NCBI RefSeq assembly: GCF_000198775.1
Contig: NC_014722.1
Span: 1,991,386 to 2,055,385, forward strand
Reading direction: 5' to 3'
Source: Mycetohabitans rhizoxinica HKI 454
GTDB lineage: Bacteria > Pseudomonadota > Gammaproteobacteria > Burkholderiales > Burkholderiaceae
Length of the DNA: 64,000 nucleotides
This document shows, piece by piece, positions 1 to 9,096 of the stretch (positions are counted from its first letter, which is position 1; the number at the start of each line of letters is the position of its first letter). The notes below the pieces were generated by a model. The model was not told where the DNA came from. It made no database searches and saw only the letters and a list, made by a program, of their open reading frames with translations. Made by a program: the position numbers and the translations under genes.

Positions 1-3000
1 TACGAAGTGGTGTGCATAAACAGGCGGCAGAGCCTTATTCGAACGCTTTCGCTCGCTCAAGCGCCGCAGTTGTACTGGGGCCAGCAGCTCGCCGATCTCG
101 ACACGTTGGAAGATCACCTGAACACGCAACGTCCCGCACGCTTGCGTATCGTAGGCGTGCCCAACGCACGCCTGGAACGAGAGATCGAGGCGATGCACGC
201 GCTCGAGCGCGGCTGCGATATTGCCACTGTCCAGCACCAACTCAAAGCCAGTGGCACGCCGGCAGAGGGGCTAACGCCCGACGACTTCCATGCGTTGGGC
301 CAGACGTGCGGCTATTGGGTTGCCGCGACTTGGTCAAGCGACGCGCAAGCGTGCATGGATATCTTGCTCGTTCAAGCCAGCGAAGCGGCTCACGCCACGC
401 TCACCGACCTGTACTTACCCTCCCCCGCGCTGGCTAACCAGGCGCCTGGCGCCCATGCGAATAACCCCGCTAAGCTCGATCAGCTTGCAGACATTCGTCG
501 CTACGCGGCCTCCGAGTTGCCTGCCTACATGGTGCCAGCCGCCATGGTGCTGCTAGACAACTTGCCGCTCACGCCCAACGGCAAACTCGACCGCAAAGCG
601 CTACCGGCGCCGGATTTTGCCTCTGAGCACTACCGAGCTGCACGCTCGCCGCAAGAACAAACGTTGGCCGAGCTGTTCGCCGAAGTGCTCGGTCTGCCAC
701 GCGTGGGCATCGATGACCGATTCTTCGACTTGGGTGGGCATTCGCTGCTGGCGACCCGCCTGATCAGCCGCATCCGCGCCACGTTAGGCGTTGAGATCCC
801 GATACGCACGTTGTTCGAGGCTGCAAGCGTGGCGGAGTTGGCCCCTCGCATCGCGGCGATGCAGCAAAACCATGACGTGTCCATCCCCGCGCTGACGGCT
901 CAGCCTAGGCCCGATGCACTGCCTTTGTCTTTCGCGCAAGAGCGTCTATGGTTCCTGGATCAGCTAGGGCAAGGCAATGCGTATCAAATACCGATGGCGA
1001 CCCGTTTGACGGGGCCATTGGACGTACAAGCCTTGAGCGCTGCACTCAGCGAAATCGTGCGGCGCCATGAAGCGTTGCGCACGCGGTTTGAAGCGCGCAA
1101 TGGCGTTGGCGTGCAAATGATCGATGCACCATGGACGGTGACACTGGCACCACGCGATCTGGATGAGCAAGCGCTTGTCCCTTATCTGCAAGCGACTGCT
1201 CAACAGCCGTTTGATCTGGCTACCGGCCCACTGGCGCGATTCGAACTACTGCGGCTTGCCCCCCATGTTCATGTGCTGAGCATCATATTGCACCACATCA
1301 TCTCTGATGGCTGGTCAATCGGCGTGCTCACACGGGAATTAAATGAACTGTACAGCGCGTTTATCCAGGGCCAGCGCTCCCCACTACCACCGTTGCCTAT
1401 CCAATATGCCGACTATGCGATTTGGCAGCGTGCATGGCTTAAGGACGAGGCGCTGGAGCGGGAGCTGAATTACTGGCGCCAAAAATTGGCGGGCATCCCT
1501 GTCGCGCTGGAACTGCCGACCGACCGGCCTCGACCCGCCGTGTTAAGCGGCCAGGGTCACGGCCTTGCAGTGAACGTGCCGGCCGCACTCGCCACGCAAC
1601 TTAAAGCGCTGGCGCAGCGTGAAGGCGCCACGCTATATATGACCCTGCTCGCCGCGTTCCAAGTCGTGCTCAGTCGCTGGAGCGGACAGGATGACATCGT
1701 CGTGGGCTCACCGATCGCAGGACGCACGCAGGTTCAAGCCGAGCAATTGATTGGCTTCTTCATTAATACCCTGCCTTTGCGTGCCGACTTGTCAGGCAAT
1801 CCTCGCTTCAGCGAATTGCTGGCCCAGATGCGTGAGACAGCGTTAGAAGCTTATGCGTACCAGGCCGTGCCATTTGAAAAGCTGGTGGAAGTCTTGCAAC
1901 CCGCACGAGACCTGTCACGCGCGCCAATTGTACAAGTCATGGTCAATGGCCTGAATCTGTCGGCATCCAACTTGGCTTTGCCCAGACTCATCGCCGAGCC
2001 GGTTCACTTCGACACATTCGGCACGAAATTCGACCTAACACTGTACTTTGGCGAGACATCGGACGGCATTGAAGGCTGGCTGCAATATGCAACTGACCTG
2101 TTTGACGCCGAGACGATCCTGCGGTTGGGGCAGCATTGGGTCAATGTGCTCGAGGCGGTGGTTGCCGACCCGACGCAGCGCCTGTCCGAACTGCCGCTGC
2201 TCAGCACCACAGAACGCCACCAACTGCTCACAGCGTGGAATGACACGGCCGCTGACTTCGCCTCTGCGACCACCCTGCACCAGCTATTCGAAGCCCAGGT
2301 GCAACGCACGCCGAACGCAGTCGCTGCGGTGTTCGAAACGCAGCAGATGACTTACGCCGAGTTGGACAGCCGGGCCAACCAGCTTGCGCATCGTCTTCGT
2401 GCCATCGGCGTAGGACCCGAGGCTGTCGTGGCCCTCTGTGCCGAGCGCTCGCTACAGATGCTCGTGGGCTTATTGGGTATCTTAAAAGCAGGGGGCGCCT
2501 ATTTACCCCTGGATCCAAGTTATCCGACTGAGCGCATCGCTTATATGTTGGAGGATGCACAAGTCGCAGCAGTGGTGCTGCAGCCCCATCTTGGGCCACT
2601 GTTGCCCGCCACCCAGGCTCAGACCGTGATGCTGGAGACAAGCTGGGCTCAGATCGCCACGCAGCCCTCAACACGGCCAATCAGCGTCGTGAGACCGCAC
2701 AATCTGGCCTATATCACCTACACGTCAGGCTCAACGGGTAAGCCTAAAGGTGTGATGTCCCAGCACCGCGGTGCGGTCAATTACTTGAACTTCCTGGTGC
2801 GCCACTACCGCCTCACTGAGGCCGATGTCGTGCTCAACGTAGCTAGCCTCGCCTTTGACGCGTCGGTGCGCGATCTACTCGGCCCGCTCGTGGCAGGCGC
2901 GCGGACCGTGCTGATCCCGACAGCGCAAGCCAAAGAGCCACATCAATACGTGCGCGCGATCAACGCGCACGGCGTCACGAAGTTGCTCAGCATCACGCCC

Positions 3001-6000
3001 AGCTTGCTGCGCAGCGTCTGCCAAATGGCTGACGGCCCGCAAACGACCCCGACGCTGCACACGATCTTGACAAGCGGCGAAGCACTTGAGGCGGACTTAT
3101 GCACGCAAGTGCACCAGACGCTGGGCGAGCAGATCCATGTGGTCAATCAGTATGGTCCGACCGAATGCACGATGACCTCCACGTGGTTTGCAGCCGTGCG
3201 TCAGGCAAGCGGTATCGTGCCAATCGGCCGGCCTTTGTCCAACGCGCGCGTGTATCTGCTTGATCGGTATTTGCAGCCGGTGCCCTGTGGTGTAGCCGGC
3301 GAGTTGTACATCGCGGGGGCGGGTCTGACACGAGGCTATGTCAACCAACCCGCGCTGAGCGCCGAGCGCTTTATCGCTAACCCCTTTGGCCAAGGCGAGC
3401 GGCTATATCGAACCGGGGACTTGGCCAAGTGGCGAGCAGACGGCCAGCTCGAGTATCTCGGCCGCACCGACCATCAAGTCAAAATCCGCGGCTTTCGTGT
3501 CGAGTTGGGAGAAATTGAAACGCAGTTGCTTGCCTACCCCGATGTCAAACAAGCCGTTGTGGTGGCACGAGAGGACGAGCCAGGTCAAAAACGGTTGGTT
3601 GCCTATCTCGTCAGTGATGACGCAATCGATACTGCCGCGCTACGCGCACACCTCAAAGGCAGCTTGCCCGACTACATGACGCCATCGGCATTTGTGAAGC
3701 TAGAAGCCATGCCGATGACGCCTAACGGCAAACTGGATCGAAAGGCTCTACCCGCGCCGAACTTTGTATCTGAGCGCTACCGTGCTGCACGTTCGCCTCA
3801 GGAGCAAACGCTGACCGAGTTGTTTGCCGAAGTGCTCGGCTTGCCACGCGTGGGCATCGACGACAATTTCTTCGAACTGGGCGGCCATTCATTGTTGGCG
3901 ATGCGCGTGGCAGCTCGCGTCAGGCAGGCGTTGGGAGTCGAATTACCGGTGCGTCTTTTGCTCGAAGCGCCCACTATCGCTGAGCTCACGCCTCATCTCG
4001 ACGCATTGCGGCAAAGCAGTGACCTCAACATCCCAGCACTGACCACGCAAACGCGTCCTGCCACCCTGCCTCTATCGTTTGCGCAAGAGCGCTTGTGGTT
4101 TCTAAACCAGCTAGGGCAGGACGCTGCGTATCAGATACCAATCGCGATGCGCTTGACAGGCAAGCTCAATATCGCTGCGCTAGAAGCCGCGCTCAGCGAA
4201 ATCGTGCGGCGCCATGAAACGTTGCGTACTCGGTTCGAGACCGTTGAGGGGACCGGCGTGCAGGTCGTCCATTCGCCATGGGCGGTGGAGTTGGTACCAC
4301 AAGAGGTGACTGAACAAGACGTCATGCGTCATCTGCTAGCCATCGCTGGACAGCCGTTTGATCTGACTACGGGGCCGCTGGCGCGCTTTGCCTTGCTGCG
4401 GCTTGCGCCCGATAGCTATGTGCTAAGCGCGACACTGCATCACATTATTTCAGATGGTTGGTCAATGGGCGTGCTGATGCAGGAACTCGAAGCGCTGTAC
4501 ACCGCCTTCAGCCAAAAGCAAGATTCGCCCCTATCCGAGCTGCCCGTGCAGTATGCCGACTATGCGCTCTGGCAGCGGTCCTGGTTCAAGGACCAAGCAC
4601 TCGAGCAGGAATTGGATTACTGGCGCGCGCAACTGTCGGGCGCGCCCGCCGCGCTCGAGCTGCCGACTGACCGGCCGCGGCCTGCCGTGCCAAGTGGACA
4701 GGGCCATGGCGTGTTAGTGCATGTGCCGGCCGCGCTCGCCACGCAACTTAAAGCGCTGGCGCAGCGTGAAGGCGCCACGCTATATATGACCCTGCTCGCC
4801 GCGTTCCAAGTCGTGCTCAGTCGCTGGAGCGGACAGGATGACATCGTCGTGGGCTCACCGATCGCAGGACGCACGCAGGTTCAAGCCGAGCAATTGATTG
4901 GCTTCTTCATTAATACGTTGGCGCTGCGTACCGATCTGTCAGGCGATCCTCGCTTTGACGCGTTGCTGGCACGCGTGCGTGAAACCACGCTGGGCGCCTA
5001 TGCGCACCAGACGGTGCCTTTTGAGAAGTTGGTGGAGGTGCTGCAGCCGGTACGCGACCTTTCTCGCCAACCGATCTTTCAGGTCATGGTCAATGGATTC
5101 AATATACCCGTGTCGAATTTTGCCCTACCGGGACTGACCGTTGAGAAGATCGACCTGGAACGTCTTAGTACCAAATTCGACCTAACACTGTACTTTGGCG
5201 AGACATCGGACGGCATTGAAGGCTGGCTGCAATATGCAACTGACCTGTTTGACGCCGAGACGATCCTGCGGCTGGGACAGCATTGGGTCAACGTGCTCGA
5301 GGCGGTGGTTGCCGACCCGACGCAGCGCCTGTCCGAACTGCCGCTGCTCAGCACCACAGAACGCCACCAACTGCTCACAGCGTGGAATGACACGGCCGCT
5401 GACTTCGCCTCTGCGACCACCCTGCACCAGCTATTCGAAGCCCAGGTGCAACGCACGCCGAACGCAGTCGCTGCGGTGTTCGAAACGCAGCAGATGACTT
5501 ACGCCGAGTTGGACAGCCGGGCCAACCAGCTTGCGCATCGTCTTCGTGCCATCGGCGTAGGACCCGAGGCTGTCGTGGCCCTCTGTGCCGAGCGCTCGCT
5601 ACAGATGCTCGTGGGCTTATTGGGTATCTTAAAAGCAGGGGGCGCCTATTTACCCCTGGATCCAAGTTATCCGACTGAGCGCATCGCTTATATGTTGGAG
5701 GATGCACAAGTCGCAGCAGTGGTGCTGCAGCCCCATCTTGGGCCACTGTTGCCCGCCACCCAGGCTCAGACCGTGATGCTGGAGACAAGCTGGGCTCAGA
5801 TCGCCACGCAGCCCTCAACACGGCCAATCAGCGTCGTGAGACCGCACAATCTGGCCTATATCACCTACACGTCAGGCTCAACGGGTAAGCCTAAAGGTGT
5901 GATGTCCCAGCACCGCGGTGCGGTCAATTACTTGAACTTCCTGGTGCGCCACTACCGCCTCACTGAGGCCGATGTCGTGCTCAACGTAGCTAGCCTCGCC

Positions 6001-7974
6001 TTTGACGCGTCGGTGCGCGATCTACTCGGCCCGCTCGTGGCAGGCGCGCGGACCGTGCTGATCCCGACAGCGCAAGCCAAAGAGCCACATCAATACGTGC
6101 GCGCGATCAACGCGCACGGCGTCACGAAGTTGCTCAGCATCACGCCCAGCTTGCTGCGCAGCGTCTGCCAAATGGCTGACGGCCCGCAAACGACCCCGAC
6201 GCTGCACACGATCTTGACAAGCGGCGAAGCACTTGAGGCGGACTTATGCACGCAAGTGCACCAGACGCTGGGCGAGCAGATCCATGTGGTCAATCAGTAT
6301 GGTCCGACCGAATGCACGATGACCTCCACGTGGTTTGCAGCCGTGCGTCAGGCAAGCGGTATCGTGCCAATCGGCCGGCCTTTGTCCAACGCGCGCGTGT
6401 ATCTGCTTGATCGGTATTTGCAGCCGGTGCCCTGTGGTGTAGCCGGCGAGTTGTACATCGCGGGGGCGGGTCTGACACGAGGCTATGTCAACCAACCCGC
6501 GCTGAGCGCCGAGCGCTTTATCGCTAACCCCTTTGGCCAAGGCGAGCGGCTATATCGAACCGGGGACTTGGCCAAGTGGCGAGCAGACGGCCAGCTCGAG
6601 TATCTCGGCCGCACCGACCATCAAGTCAAAATCCGCGGCTTTCGTGTCGAGTTGGAAGAAATTAGCGCGGCGCTGGCTAGTCACCCCAGTGTGGCACAAG
6701 CGACGGTCATCGCACGGGAGGACGAGCGATCAGCAGACAAACGCTTGGTCGCCTATTTAGTAGCATCAGCAAACTGTACGATTACGCCCGCTACACTGAG
6801 ACAGTACCTGAGTCAGAAGCTGCCGGACTATATGATCCCGGCCGTATTCGTCGTGCTTGATGCCTTGCCGCTTACACCAAACGGTAAGGTCGATCGCAAA
6901 GCACTGCCAGCGCCGGAAATGACGGTGACGGCAACAGCACGCATGCCGCGCACCCCTGAAGAGCAGGTGCTTTGCGAAATATTTGCCGAGGTGCTGGGCG
7001 TCGCACGCGTCGGTATCGATGACAACTTCTTTGAACTAGGAGGCCATTCGTTGCTGGCTGCACGGTTGATCAACCGTGTCCGCACCACGCTCGGCTTGGA
7101 GCTGTCCATTCGAAACTTGTTTGAAACGCCCACCGTAGCAGGTCTCAGCCAGCAGCCAGACAAGCCGACCGACCTCGACTCATTATTCCAAGTCGTATTG
7201 CCGCTCAGATCTCACGGAGATCGCCCCCCGTTGTTCTGTATCCATCCGGCGGGAGAACTGGGTTGGTGCTATGCCGGACTTTTGCGATATATCGATCGAC
7301 AGTATCCCCTTTACAGTTTGCAGGCACGCTGTCTTTCGACCTCAGGGCCGCCTCCGGAAACGATTGAAGAAATGGCTTTGGATTACGTTGAGCAAATCCG
7401 CCGTATTCAACCTAGCGGTCCTTATCAACTGGTAGGCTGGTCCTTGGGGGGACTGATTGCCTTTGAAATGGCTTGCCTTCTGCAAAAGAAAGGCGAGCAC
7501 GTCGCCTTACTGACACTTTTGGATAGCTACGTTAGGACAGGAGACAAGCCCATGCGACGGATTGCCAGACAGGACATGATTGCCGATCTGCTTGCCGAGG
7601 TCGGATACGATTCAGCCAGTTCAGAAAAAACGCCCCTCGATTTCGACGAGCGTCGGGAGATTCTTCGCCAAGGAGGTAGCCTCTATGCCGCATTAGATGA
7701 GCGTCAATTTGATAGCATTTTGGATTTCTTTGAAAAAACACCTCAAATGATCGAGCGTTATGTTCCTCGCTCTTCGTTCGAAGGGGATGTGCTGCATATC
7801 AAAGCAGCATTGGAGAAACCAGGCTTTCGGCCAGAGCCGGAAACATGGCAGGCTTACGTAAAAGGCCATGTTGAGATGCATTCCATCGACTGCGAGCATG
7901 GCGCGATGATGCAACCGGAACCGTTAGCCCAAATTGGCCCCATCATTGCGCAGAAACTAAGCACAGTGAGTTAA
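1..7974 (+). CDS. Non-ribosomal peptide synthetase, 5'-truncated by window edge (A-tail/MT-like, T-C-A-T-C-A-T-TE)
   Basis: The reading frame is open to base 1, so the start lies upstream. The first ~130 residues resemble the tail of a methyltransferase inserted in an adenylation (A) domain. A9/A10 follow directly, with NGKLDRKAL at nt 577-603, as in A-MT-T modules. Next come a carrier domain (DLGGHSLL near nt 727), condensation domain 1 (HHIISDG at nt 1291), A domain 1 (TSGSTGKPKG at nt 2722), a carrier (near nt 3877), condensation 2 (HHIISDG at nt 4438), A domain 2, a carrier and a C-terminal thioesterase (GWSLGG at nt 7435). Both full A domains read DARSLSQMTK at the ten specificity positions (my manual alignment to PheA), which matches no code I recall. 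The two modules are a tandem duplication of period 3147 bp. The product is unknown. It probably releases a peptide ending in two identical residues. Family and domain order are certain; substrate is not. Confidence 0.95.
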   Translation, partial: YEVVCINRRQSLIRTLSLAQAPQLYWGQQLADLDTLEDHLNTQRPARLRIVGVPNARLEREIEAMHALERGCDIATVQHQLKASGTPAEGLTPDDFHALGQTCGYWVAATWSSDAQACMDILLVQASEAAHATLTDLYLPSPALANQAPGAHANNPAKLDQLADIRRYAASELPAYMVPAAMVLLDNLPLTPNGKLDRKALPAPDFASEHYRAARSPQEQTLAELFAEVLGLPRVGIDDRFFDLGGHSLLATRLISRIRATLGVEIPIRTLFEAASVAELAPRIAAMQQNHDVSIPALTAQPRPDALPLSFAQERLWFLDQLGQGNAYQIPMATRLTGPLDVQALSAALSEIVRRHEALRTRFEARNGVGVQMIDAPWTVTLAPRDLDEQALVPYLQATAQQPFDLATGPLARFELLRLAPHVHVLSIILHHIISDGWSIGVLTRELNELYSAFIQGQRSPLPPLPIQYADYAIWQRAWLKDEALERELNYWRQKLAGIPVALELPTDRPRPAVLSGQGHGLAVNVPAALATQLKALAQREGATLYMTLLAAFQVVLSRWSGQDDIVVGSPIAGRTQVQAEQLIGFFINTLPLRADLSGNPRFSELLAQMRETALEAYAYQAVPFEKLVEVLQPARDLSRAPIVQVMVNGLNLSASNLALPRLIAEPVHFDTFGTKFDLTLYFGETSDGIEGWLQYATDLFDAETILRLGQHWVNVLEAVVADPTQRLSELPLLSTTERHQLLTAWNDTAADFASATTLHQLFEAQVQRTPNAVAAVFETQQMTYAELDSRANQLAHRLRAIGVGPEAVVALCAERSLQMLVGLLGILKAGGAYLPLDPSYPTERIAYMLEDAQVAAVVLQPHLGPLLPATQAQTVMLETSWAQIATQPSTRPISVVRPHNLAYITYTSGSTGKPKGVMSQHRGAVNYLNFLVRHYRLTEADVVLNVASLAFDASVRDLLGPLVAGARTVLIPTAQAKEPHQYVRAINAHGVTKLLSITPSLLRSVCQMADGPQTTPTLHTILTSGEALEADLCTQVHQTLGEQIHVVNQYGPTECTMTSTWFAAVRQASGIVPIGRPLSNARVYLLDRYLQPVPCGVAGELYIAGAGLTRGYVNQPALSAERFIANPFGQGERLYRTGDLAKWRADGQLEYLGRTDHQVKIRGFRVELGEIETQLLAYPDVKQAVVVAREDEPGQKRLVAYLVSDDAIDTAALRAHLKGSLPDYMTPSAFVKLEAMPMTPNGKLDRKALPAPNFVSERYRAARSPQEQTLTELFAEVLGLPRVGIDDNFFELGGHSLLAMRVAARVRQALGVELPVRLLLEAPTIAELTPHLDALRQSSDLNIPALTTQTRPATLPLSFAQERLWFLNQLGQDAAYQIPIAMRLTGKLNIAALEAALSEIVRRHETLRTRFETVEGTGVQVVHSPWAVELVPQEVTEQDVMRHLLAIAGQPFDLTTGPLARFALLRLAPDSYVLSATLHHIISDGWSMGVLMQELEALYTAFSQKQDSPLSELPVQYADYALWQRSWFKDQALEQELDYWRAQLSGAPAALELPTDRPRPAVPSGQGHGVLVHVPAALATQLKALAQREGATLYMTLLAAFQVVLSRWSGQDDIVVGSPIAGRTQVQAEQLIGFFINTLALRTDLSGDPRFDALLARVRETTLGAYAHQTVPFEKLVEVLQPVRDLSRQPIFQVMVNGFNIPVSNFALPGLTVEKIDLERLSTKFDLTLYFGETSDGIEGWLQYATDLFDAETILRLGQHWVNVLEAVVADPTQRLSELPLLSTTERHQLLTAWNDTAADFASATTLHQLFEAQVQRTPNAVAAVFETQQMTYAELDSRANQLAHRLRAIGVGPEAVVALCAERSLQMLVGLLGILKAGGAYLPLDPSYPTERIAYMLEDAQVAAVVLQPHLGPLLPATQAQTVMLETSWAQIATQPSTRPISVVRPHNLAYITYTSGSTGKPKGVMSQHRGAVNYLNFLVRHYRLTEADVVLNVASLAFDASVRDLLGPLVAGARTVLIPTAQAKEPHQYVRAINAHGVTKLLSITPSLLRSVCQMADGPQTTPTLHTILTSGEALEADLCTQVHQTLGEQIHVVNQYGPTECTMTSTWFAAVRQASGIVPIGRPLSNARVYLLDRYLQPVPCGVAGELYIAGAGLTRGYVNQPALSAERFIANPFGQGERLYRTGDLAKWRADGQLEYLGRTDHQVKIRGFRVELEEISAALASHPSVAQATVIAREDERSADKRLVAYLVASANCTITPATLRQYLSQKLPDYMIPAVFVVLDALPLTPNGKVDRKALPAPEMTVTATARMPRTPEEQVLCEIFAEVLGVARVGIDDNFFELGGHSLLAARLINRVRTTLGLELSIRNLFETPTVAGLSQQPDKPTDLDSLFQVVLPLRSHGDRPPLFCIHPAGELGWCYAGLLRYIDRQYPLYSLQARCLSTSGPPPETIEEMALDYVEQIRRIQPSGPYQLVGWSLGGLIAFEMACLLQKKGEHVALLTLLDSYVRTGDKPMRRIARQDMIADLLAEVGYDSASSEKTPLDFDERREILRQGGSLYAALDERQFDSILDFFEKTPQMIERYVPRSSFEGDVLHIKAALEKPGFRPEPETWQAYVKGHVEMHSIDCEHGAMMQPEPLAQIGPIIAQKLSTVS
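2026..3508 (+). repeat. Near-identical module repeat, copy 1
   Basis: This ~1.48 kb stretch, covering the end of condensation domain 1 and nearly all of A domain 1, recurs 3147 bp downstream. By eye only three substitutions were found (nt 2124, 2130, 2143), all near the 5' end. The rest reads as identical until the copies part after GAGTTGG at nt 3508. A second shared block (about nt 1576-1780) in the condensation domain has the same offset. This indicates duplication of a whole module with later conversion, or a very recent event. Confidence 0.9.
5173..6655 (+). repeat. Near-identical module repeat, copy 2
   Basis: Second copy of the repeat at 2026-3508, offset 3147 bp. It encodes the end of condensation domain 2 and A domain 2. 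The copies diverge immediately after it, at the A8/A9 boundary, where copy 1 reads VELGEIETQL and copy 2 reads VELEEISAAL. Confidence 0.9.
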
Positions 7975-8049
7975 ACACTGATCCGTACGCGTACGAGGTG
8001 GTACCGGAGCTAAACGCTATAGCTTTTTAAAGTTAGATGCCGGTACGCC

Positions 8050-8071
8050 GAGCACGAACGCTCATTTTTTT
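8050..8071 (+). terminator. Possible weak terminator after the plus-strand NRPS
   Basis: A GAGC/GCTC hairpin with a 6-nt loop is followed by A and seven T. The stem has only four pairs, so this is tentative. It lies in the 169-bp gap between the NRPS stop and the racemase gene. If it is leaky or false, the two genes could be co-transcribed. Confidence 0.3.
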
Positions 8072-8143
8072 GCAAGAGGTTTGGGGGCGTCAGGATAAAG
8101 ACTGTCGTCAAGCGTCACGGCGTCGACATTTAAGGATGGGTAG

Positions 8144-8905
8144 ATGAGGACGGATGCTTCGTTTGGAAAAGATCGCCTTGGCATTTTAGGAGGTATGGGC
8201 AGCGAGGCGACCGCATACTTTTTGCGGCTACTGGCTCAACGTGCGGGTGCGCAGGTCGATCAAGACCATGTCCCCTTTCTACTGCTTTCCTGTCCAGAAA
8301 TTCCGGACCGCTCCACTGCAATCGAGAACGGCGACACGATTGTCCCGACAATGATCCATGCGCGTCTTGCGCAATTAGCGCGCGCGGGATGCGGCGCCGT
8401 CGCCATTGCGTGCAACACCGCTCACTACTGGTGCGATGAATTCGCAGCGGCTTTGCGGATTCCGTTCATTGATATGATCTCCGCGACCGCGCGGCAAACT
8501 GCGCTCTCAGGAGCAGGGAGCGCAATCGTGCTAGGCACGCGCTCCACGATCCGTTATCGATTGTACGATCACGCATTGAATGATGCCGGCGTGCATCTCA
8601 TCGAACCTGACGATGAGATCGTCGAGCTAACAAGTGCCGCCATCTCCCTGAGCAAAGCAGGCGATCTTCCCGGCGCGTCGGCTCAACTGGCCCGCTCACT
8701 TGCGGCATGCGGTGCGTTGCACGCCGACGCTGTGATTCTAGGTTGCACCGAGCTGCCAATGGTGGTGCCTGCGGGAATCCGAGGCATTCATTTGATCGAT
8801 TCGGTATCCTGCCTAGCTGAAGCTTGCGTGCAGTGGTGGCGGGCTCAATCGATGCCTGATCAGGAGGTAGAGACACGCCTTAGGCTACGATTTAGAATGG
8901 GTTGA
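8144..8905 (+). CDS. Aspartate/glutamate racemase family protein
   Basis: 253-residue protein of the cofactor-independent Asp/Glu racemase family. The N-terminal GILGGMGSEAT loop and the two catalytic cysteine contexts are present: C90 in ACNTAHYW and C201 in GCTELP. Such enzymes interconvert D- and L-acidic amino acids by a two-base cysteine mechanism in the cytosol. The ATG at 8144 follows a purine-rich AAGGATGG. It sits 169 bp after an NRPS gene and tail-to-tail with another. It may therefore supply a D-amino acid for one of the peptides, or provide D-Glu/D-Asp for other uses. The first is inference from context. A role as essential MurI is less likely because the motifs fit aspartate racemase better. 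Confidence 0.85.
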   Translation: MRTDASFGKDRLGILGGMGSEATAYFLRLLAQRAGAQVDQDHVPFLLLSCPEIPDRSTAIENGDTIVPTMIHARLAQLARAGCGAVAIACNTAHYWCDEFAAALRIPFIDMISATARQTALSGAGSAIVLGTRSTIRYRLYDHALNDAGVHLIEPDDEIVELTSAAISLSKAGDLPGASAQLARSLAACGALHADAVILGCTELPMVVPAGIRGIHLIDSVSCLAEACVQWWRAQSMPDQEVETRLRLRFRMG

Positions 8906-8984
8906 TCTGGCGTACCATCGAGCGGCCAATAAGCCCACCGCCTACCGACAATATGCCTACTCATTTTCTAACTTGTCCGTGGGA

Positions 8985-9009
8985 GCGCAAGGGAACTGTC
9001 CCCTTGCGC
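8985..9009. terminator. Strong hairpin between convergent genes
   Basis: A perfect 9-bp inverted repeat (GCGCAAGGG / CCCTTGCGC) with a 7-nt loop sits in the 191-bp gap between the racemase (plus) and the five-module NRPS (minus). No T-tract follows on either strand, so it may be a bidirectional transcript-end or mRNA-protecting structure rather than a classical intrinsic terminator. Nothing else was recognised in this gap. Confidence 0.4.
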
Positions 9010-9096
9010 CACCCAATCAGGCCCATACTGGCAGTAGCCATGCTCAGCCCAATTCACGCACTGACTCGACCGGCAGGTCCAGAGCGGCAGTGTTAA

